A stretch of DNA of 64,000 nt from NCBI RefSeq assembly GCF_000783395.1, contig NZ_JSFK01000001.1, positions 663,673-727,672 of the forward strand. Reading direction: 5' to 3'. Below, piece after piece: positions 59,601 through 64,000 of the stretch. Every line of letters starts with the position of its first letter. The first letter of the stretch is position 1. The translations under genes and the position numbers were made by a program. Below the pieces are notes generated by a model. That model did no database searches and was not told the origin of the DNA. It was given only the letters and a program-made list of their open reading frames with translations. This DNA is from Pseudomonas chlororaphis (GTDB lineage: Bacteria; Pseudomonadota; Gammaproteobacteria; Pseudomonadales; Pseudomonadaceae).

Positions 59601-61790
59601 AGTCTGGCCGGCGACTTTTACGGTGCCCGTTGCCGCTGCGTCATACTGTTTGCTGACCGCTTTCAATACATCGTAACTGTCGGCAGCCCCCCTGAGCCGG
59701 TTGACGGTTTTGGCGCCTTTGGACAGTAGATAAAGGCCACCGGTCCCCACCAGTCTGGCCAGATCACCCAAGCCGCCCACCGGGTTGAGCACATCGATTG
59801 TGGCGACGCCGATGACATGGGCGGTCTTCAAGGCCTTGGCTCCAGTGGAGAGCGCAGTGCTGCCGATCCTGATCAGTTTTCCTGCAGTGGCGGCGCCCGC
59901 CGTGAGAAAACCGAATATATCCACGGTGAGATCAAACACCGCCGCGCCATAGTTGCCCTGCTGAAAATTGACAATGGCCGATCGGAAGGGGATCAGGTTC
60001 AACAAAAACTCACCCAGCGGTTTGGGCTGGTAATACTCGTCCATGGGTGTCTGCCCGCGAGCCAGCTCTCTGATTGCGGGATCATCCAGATCGAGATGTT
60101 GCACAAAGGCGTCGGCAATCGCACGGGACCGAGTGCTGCTGAAACTGTTCAAAAGTGATTCGCTCAACGCGCGCTCACGCCCCAGCTCACTTGCCGCCTC
60201 ACGGGGGATAAGCTCTTTGGTCGTAAAATATTTGTTGGCTTCCCTTGATTCCTGGTGCTTTGCCCTGTGCAGGGCTGTTCGTTCAATCGTGTCTTTATTG
60301 ATGTTGATTTCATACGCCCGAAGGTTGCCGCTCAGCTCCGTTCTAATGAGCAGTCCGGGCTCGTTCGGGCAAGGGGTATGGTTAAAGAAACCATCTGACA
60401 CATATGAACCTTGTTGGAAAAAACTGACTTTCCCAAACTCGAAGTTCTTTTTGTCCTCCAGTGGAAGCAGGCAGATCATGTGCCTGACCGTTGTATTGAC
60501 GGCGGCTTTTTTATCCTCGATGGCGCGCGTGAACTGCTGCTCGAAAGCCTCCCGCACACCAAACGTCGGGTTGTTGTTCAATGCCTCCAACGGAATGCGG
60601 GCATCAATGGATGCCAGCGGCCGCGGATTGGGCAAATCCATCATCGCGTAATCCCGTAGCGAATAAATGCCACTGAAACCCGATTGCCCACTCTCACCGC
60701 GATACGTATCCGTGTGGAGTGCCTTGACCTCGAAAAGCGTGCCCAGATCGCCAAACCGCTCTATCAATACGGCCAGGGCAACGTCTTTTCGTGTCGGTAA
60801 TTCTTTGTCCAGTATTCTGGCGGCAACAAGTCGCTCATCAAGCTCCTGGTTAAATGCCGCTCTTATCGTTTCAAGTTGTCCGGCGGGGTAGGTATCAGCG
60901 TGCCGTTTCAGAATGATTTGGTTGGCGACAGCCCAATCGAGTAATACGGCTGCCTGAATGCACTGGCTGGATGCAGGGTCAACCAAGCGAGCACTTTCGG
61001 ACTGACTCATGATCTGGGCAAATGACATGCCGGGGACTTTGCCCGGTGTCTGAGCCTCGATGGTCATTGCCGCAATGGTCAGGTTCGCCCATGCCAGACT
61101 GCCAACTTTTACATTCTGAGGAATGTCCGCAATCAGATACTGCGGGGCCAGCCTGGCCAGCAAAAGGTGGGCAGCGACTTTTGCCAGCCCGGGGCTGGTT
61201 CTGGTTTCGCCGCTCAAGTGTGCTGCGAGGTCATCCACGACGGCAGACGCATGCCGGCCACAATGTTGTTTACTGGCCAGATCGAAGCCCGCTGTTTTGT
61301 TGCGGTCAGGGTCAGTGATCGACTCAGGATCCATCTGCAGTGCGATCCCCGCCAGCAGGTAATCCATGACGCTGCTATCGCTGTCGATGCCTTGCATTCT
61401 CTGTTGCAGCGTTTTACCCATTAATTGCCCTTGCGGGGAACAGAGCAGCGCGTCGAGTATTTTTGCAGGGTCGTTGGCCACTTGCTGGGGGAGGGGGTGC
61501 TGATAACGCAAGAACTCCAGCAGACCGCCCTTGATCTGCATCACCAGCGGCTGCTCGCCTAAATGGTGTGCATGGCTCATGGTGATCAGGCGCAAGCGGC
61601 GTTGTTCGTCCGCGCTCAGGGAAATGGGCCAGGACAACGCCCCACCCAAATTGCCTAAGGGGGGCTCAATCGTGCTGTCAGTGACAGCCGCCAGCGCTTC
61701 GATGCCTTCAGGTTCGTCGGGGGGGAGCGGTTGTGTCAGCGAAGGTGTGCGTTCTAGGGTGTTGCCCGTCATGAGACTGTCCATAGTCAA
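56679..61790 (-). CDS. 1703-residue repeat protein with SET domain; candidate nucleus-directed effector
   Basis: The N-terminal 870 residues match no family I can name. A hydrophobic stretch lies near 614-640, and a lone HELSH at 780-784 could be chance. Residues about 877-1415 hold eight units of 45-55 residues in the order ABC-ABC-AB, with cores such as GFALQNNLPRKTFEYYVKPD and GFAGHYHLHPETFMGHVRAD. A disordered linker carries KR pairs at 1435 and 1448 and IKVEP at 1472-1476. Residues about 1570-1690 form a SET domain (YRGASVWARRDIAKFEVLGP, LINTSQLGGGPAWRSNN, GEELLLDYG), and IKSEPGH ends the protein. The canonical NHS reads NTS. TTG 61790 has AAGGA at seven bases; ATG 61784 is possible. A host histone or protein methyltransferase role is inferred. 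Confidence 0.7.
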   Translation of the reverse strand: MTMDSLMTGNTLERTPSLTQPLPPDEPEGIEALAAVTDSTIEPPLGNLGGALSWPISLSADEQRRLRLITMSHAHHLGEQPLVMQIKGGLLEFLRYQHPLPQQVANDPAKILDALLCSPQGQLMGKTLQQRMQGIDSDSSVMDYLLAGIALQMDPESITDPDRNKTAGFDLASKQHCGRHASAVVDDLAAHLSGETRTSPGLAKVAAHLLLARLAPQYLIADIPQNVKVGSLAWANLTIAAMTIEAQTPGKVPGMSFAQIMSQSESARLVDPASSQCIQAAVLLDWAVANQIILKRHADTYPAGQLETIRAAFNQELDERLVAARILDKELPTRKDVALAVLIERFGDLGTLFEVKALHTDTYRGESGQSGFSGIYSLRDYAMMDLPNPRPLASIDARIPLEALNNNPTFGVREAFEQQFTRAIEDKKAAVNTTVRHMICLLPLEDKKNFEFGKVSFFQQGSYVSDGFFNHTPCPNEPGLLIRTELSGNLRAYEININKDTIERTALHRAKHQESREANKYFTTKELIPREAASELGRERALSESLLNSFSSTRSRAIADAFVQHLDLDDPAIRELARGQTPMDEYYQPKPLGEFLLNLIPFRSAIVNFQQGNYGAAVFDLTVDIFGFLTAGAATAGKLIRIGSTALSTGAKALKTAHVIGVATIDVLNPVGGLGDLARLVGTGGLYLLSKGAKTVNRLRGAADSYDVLKAVSKQYDAAATGTVKVAGQTVEGAAVLKNGQWYSFDADTMRPYGSPIGEFAVATQAVAGKVVTSYHDELHELSHALYRHYSVPESRISGLSRNGQGIYVAADGHLSHIRHTDSSGNAAVYEVRQVTRTEDGVVQARVYHDNRQTELLVQHLRGDLWQRLGAQGGKQVITALHLRIWEALSPAQQQQVTRGGFARQYLLPRKTFEYYVKPDGELSAAGVLVRDRADIAFNLPNVAHVREWQNMTQKARDEMTMGGFSGLHHFNPATLRNYVRADGGLGGAGEALLHKAAGGSYNKITDDYLNQWHALFTNPDNTVTPTQFMLQHKLNPVLWQNEVRQDGSLTEKAIRRLKARKNLDQPAPAQPPDAQAIRAIEVPGQVPKGKTQVVTAEHLRLWEAMPQAEQQTLTREGFALQNNLPRKTFEYYVKPDGQLSETGVLVRDRPTDTTFNRITETHIRDWQNMPQQQRNAMTIYGFAGHYHLHPETFMGHVRADGNLRPAGQSLLHRAAGGTYNTLTDEHLRQWHVLSGQTDNTLSAEEFVRQHALNPATWQARVKADGSLRTVALQRIKNLPGQTSRERKERIIAEHLRDWEALPQAERQRLTRKGFARQNNLPRKTFEYYVKPDGELSATGILVRNRPDDLPFNPPDETHILEWQNMSQQERYTMTMEGFVGHHHLYPNTFYNYVRIDGRLGPRGQSIMRKVAGHSGQSSMPRLEGQRSETSTAQKRPAQDSLESPPPKRPADTPDRIEEVPGPSSDILPVAIKVEPGVSSSLPHQVDNTLPILQDPQNPTISLTLSLEGPIDDIRIANWGGLLDGLDSASKKSVSSQIKESVKDWLRTEGQHQSRFDQTLEVITALDDGGPYRGASVWARRDIAKFEVLGPYAGKLHESDASLFQEIRKQGSRAVLTYLFGTRSGNRSVSALHTGNTLSLINTSQLGGGPAWRSNNVISIGVGKNLTFYVAQNDIKKGEELLLDYGLSYQPIPDIAIKSEPGH

Positions 61791-62160
61791 AGAGTCGTCC
61801 TTGGGAAAGCGCGGTTAGGCGCTTCCAGCGTTCACGAGTGTAAAAACACGCGGCGAACACATTCCATAAACCAAGTACGAGTCTTTGTGTCCAGTTAAAC
61901 GCCGTGTTGGCGGTCGGACAGGATGTAGATTTGCGTCCGGTCCGACCCTGCGTCTGGCTCAGTAAACCGTCAAATCCGCCAACGGATGCCGCCCCGCGTT
62001 ACCACGCAAACTGTCGAAAAGTCGTCCCGTTAGCCATCTCCTAGGGCATTCCCAGACGCTTCCTACAGTTTCATTTCCTTGCATTTGTTAGCGTTTGTTC
62101 CTGCCGATCGAGGTGAGCAAAACTCAGTTCAATAGCGGCGAATAAAAGGACGATGCCGCT
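61791..62160. other. Divergent intergenic region
   Basis: The 370 bases between the SET protein (minus) and the glycosyltransferase (plus) contain an inverted repeat GGTCGGAC (61912-61919) / GTCCGACC (61940-61947). There is an AT-richer promoter-like stretch near 62070-62150. No gene seen. Confidence 0.5.
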
Positions 62161-63405
62161 ATGAAGCTTCTTGTTATTCACCAAAACTTTCCGGGCCAGT
62201 TCCGTCACGTGGTGCTGGCGGCGATTGACAGGCGTTATGAGGTTTTGGCGATAGGCCGGGATACGGCGCCGGGTATCGCAGAGGTGAAAATATGTCGATA
62301 CCGCGCTGCCAGCAGAGCATCGGGCGATATTCACCCCTATCTGGCCCGTTACGAACAAGCGGTGAATGATGGACAGAAAGTTTTTGAAATTCTGAGCCGG
62401 CTGAAGCAGTCGGGTTATCGGCCAGACGTGATTCTCGCTCATCCCGGATGGGGGGAAACGCTCTTCGTCAAGGATGTCTATCCTGACACGCCGCTTATTC
62501 ACTATTGCGAATATTACTATCGAGCGCAGGGCGCGGATTCCGGGTTCGACCCTGAATTCCCGCGAGCCTCAAGGGAGTCATCAAGGCTGCGAATACTCAA
62601 TTCGCTGCATCTTTTGAATCTCGAACAATGTGACATTGCCATCGCGCCTACGCGGTGGCAGCGCAGCCTGTTTCCTGCAGCTTATCGGTCAGCCATTCGG
62701 GTTGTTCACGAGGGCGTCATTCAAAGTTCCTGTTTGGCGAAAGTCAGGGCAGTCAGGTTGCCCAATGGAGTTGAGCTGAGAGCCGGGCAGCCGATCGTTA
62801 CTTATGTCGCGAGGAATCTTGAGCCTTATCGCGGGTTTCATAGTTTTATGCGAGCGATCCCGCATATTCAGGCTGAGTGTCCCGATGCACAGATAATCAT
62901 AGTAGGCGGTGATGATGTCAGTTACGGGTGTAAGCCGGTTGGATATGCAAATTGGCGCAGCAGGATGGAGGCAGAGGTAAGTTTCGATCATTCCACCGTT
63001 CATTTCACAGGGAAGCTTCCTTACCGGACTTACCGGGCGCTTCTGGAGTGTTCAAAGGTTCATGTTTATTTGACGTATCCGTTTGTTTTGTCGTGGTCGT
63101 TACTGGAGGCGATGGCGGCTGGCTGTGTGGTAGTAGCGTCGGATACGGCTCCGGTAAGGGAGGTGATCGTCGATGGTCACAATGGAATGCTGGTGGACTT
63201 CTTCGATCATCACGGTATCGCCAAACGTATTACCAAGGTTCTTGATTCCGTTGATGAGTACGACTGCCTTCGCAGCGCTGCGAAGTTGACGGCGAGCAGA
63301 TTTGATGTGGCGTACGGCACGAAACAGTACTTTGAGGTGTTTGAACGCGCGATGTTCGGGCATCTCAAGAAACAGCCTGCTCGTCAGTTTGACAGGGAGA
63401 TTTGA
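62161..63405 (+). CDS. Family 4 glycosyltransferase
   Basis: This 414-residue protein has an N-terminal Glyco_trans_4-like domain (KLLVIHQNFPGQFRHVVLA, VILAHPGWGETLFVKDVYP, HYCEYYYRAQGAD). A GT4 C-terminal domain follows (VTYVARNLEPYRGFHSFM, YPFVLSWSLLEAMAAGCVVVASDTAPVREV), with the nucleotide-sugar binding Glu in the late motif. It would transfer a sugar to a lipid or polysaccharide acceptor at the inner membrane. The stop is one base before the next start codon. GC is lower than in neighbours, suggesting a polysaccharide locus continuing to the right. Confidence 0.83.
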   Translation: MKLLVIHQNFPGQFRHVVLAAIDRRYEVLAIGRDTAPGIAEVKICRYRAASRASGDIHPYLARYEQAVNDGQKVFEILSRLKQSGYRPDVILAHPGWGETLFVKDVYPDTPLIHYCEYYYRAQGADSGFDPEFPRASRESSRLRILNSLHLLNLEQCDIAIAPTRWQRSLFPAAYRSAIRVVHEGVIQSSCLAKVRAVRLPNGVELRAGQPIVTYVARNLEPYRGFHSFMRAIPHIQAECPDAQIIIVGGDDVSYGCKPVGYANWRSRMEAEVSFDHSTVHFTGKLPYRTYRALLECSKVHVYLTYPFVLSWSLLEAMAAGCVVVASDTAPVREVIVDGHNGMLVDFFDHHGIAKRITKVLDSVDEYDCLRSAAKLTASRFDVAYGTKQYFEVFERAMFGHLKKQPARQFDREI

Positions 63406-63406
63406 A

Positions 63407-64000
63407 ATGCTCCGGATGTCGCGTAAGCCATGGGCTAAATGGTTTAAGAAATTTTTGAAATACGGCTTGTTGATTTATGTCTGTTATTGCGTGGTAGATT
63501 TTTATATCCGTGAAGAACAAGTCGCCGAGGCGATGGCAATCTATTACGCGGATCAGGAGGCCTGTCAAAAGAAGCTGGCGAGCATGAAGCAGGTGCCCAT
63601 ACTAGGCGGCAGCTATGTGGATAAGACTTTGGTCCCGGAGTTTTATGTTGGCATGCCTGAGTTGTCGAATAAGAAAGCGTGTCTGGCCAATACGCTCAAG
63701 GGGCATTTCTGGTGGACCGGGACGGGTATACGGTCGTACCACGATCAGAGTGTAAAGCCGACTCCTGAAAGTTGGCGGCTTTATAAAGTGACTGCTGGGC
63801 TTTATACAAAAAAAGAAACCACCGAGCCCCATGAACGGGGTTATCGGCACGTCAACTGGCCGGATGAGTTGATTGTGAAGTTGACTAATTATCCGGGGTT
63901 AGAGATTTGGCTGGATGCTCAGCCGCCGCATTTCAAGAATGTGGATTCCGTCAGAACGTTTGTCATTACTGGCTGGCCGCGGCGTGATGGCACCCCTCGG
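63407..64000 (+). CDS. Membrane-anchored protein of unknown function (3' end cut by window)
   Basis: The visible 198 residues start MLRMSRKPWAKWFKKFLKYG, with a single hydrophobic segment (GLLIYVCYCVVDFYI). A polar part with KHF-like and Trp-rich stretches follows (GHFWWTGTGIRSYHDQ, NWPDELIVKLTNYPGLEIWL), and no stop occurs before base 64000. GGGAG precedes ATG 63407; ATG 63416 is an alternative. It begins one base after the glycosyltransferase stop, so they are one operon. I do not recognise a family. Confidence 0.6.
   Translation, partial: MLRMSRKPWAKWFKKFLKYGLLIYVCYCVVDFYIREEQVAEAMAIYYADQEACQKKLASMKQVPILGGSYVDKTLVPEFYVGMPELSNKKACLANTLKGHFWWTGTGIRSYHDQSVKPTPESWRLYKVTAGLYTKKETTEPHERGYRHVNWPDELIVKLTNYPGLEIWLDAQPPHFKNVDSVRTFVITGWPRRDGTPR

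Overview
The window reads as the chromosome of a Pseudomonas from the P. fluorescens group. The support is the PhaG-type transacylase, a FosA close to the P. aeruginosa enzyme as I recall it, the olsBA pair, genes typical of the genus (DUF6124/DUF3077, DUF4142, CWC, TPM), and three families of REP palindromes scattered between genes. Base composition is high in GC, with lower-GC patches around 27.9-29.4 kb, the zeta-toxin locus (40.0-40.9 kb) and the right end (about 62-64 kb). No CRISPR array, insertion sequence with a transposase, rRNA or prophage core is visible. One tRNA (Gly, CCC) is present.

Layout. 0-5 kb: an MFS exporter with its ArsR regulator, AcpH, the ornithine-lipid pair olsB-olsA, and an acyl-CoA-dehydrogenase-like orphan. 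4.8-11.4 kb: a secreted serine hydrolase, then an M20 amidohydrolase / MHS permease / amidase / IclR cluster that looks like a catabolic unit for an amide. 11.5-20.7 kb: YceI plus a ClsB-like phospholipase D, periplasmic beta-glucosidase BglX, LemA with two TPM proteins, a methyltransferase and an EamA exporter. 20.9-30 kb: small stress and regulatory proteins, an aldolase/DHDPS pair with a divergent XRE-cupin regulator, a SIR2-like DUF4917 protein, an iron alcohol dehydrogenase and two unusual repeat proteins. 30-38.3 kb: a LysR/DUF606 pair, two tandem secreted paralogues, FosA, LysE, a PAS-GAF-GGDEF protein, stress proteins and two methyltransferases. 38.3-41.2 kb: an accessory patch with a structured leader before a DUF6124 gene, an orphan HicB, a zeta-toxin operon and tRNA-Gly. 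41.3-45 kb: PhaG, RsuA, a CWC protein and a sensor diguanylate cyclase.

45.4-55.5 kb holds a complete guanidine-utilisation operon. It starts with a sigma-54-type promoter and a guanidine-I (ykkC) riboswitch. These are followed by an ABC importer, two DUF1989 proteins (carboxyguanidine deiminase), a urea/guanidine carboxylase and allophanate hydrolase. A REPIN lies inside the carboxylase coding frame and is translated.

55.7-64 kb: two Tyr-rich lipoproteins, a 1703-residue protein, a family 4 glycosyltransferase and a truncated gene at the right edge. The large protein is the most unusual item. It has eight helix-turn-helix-like repeats in the order ABC-ABC-AB, a KR...KR linker, two motifs that match the eukaryotic SUMO-acceptor consensus, and a C-terminal SET domain, which together suggest a host-nucleus-directed effector.
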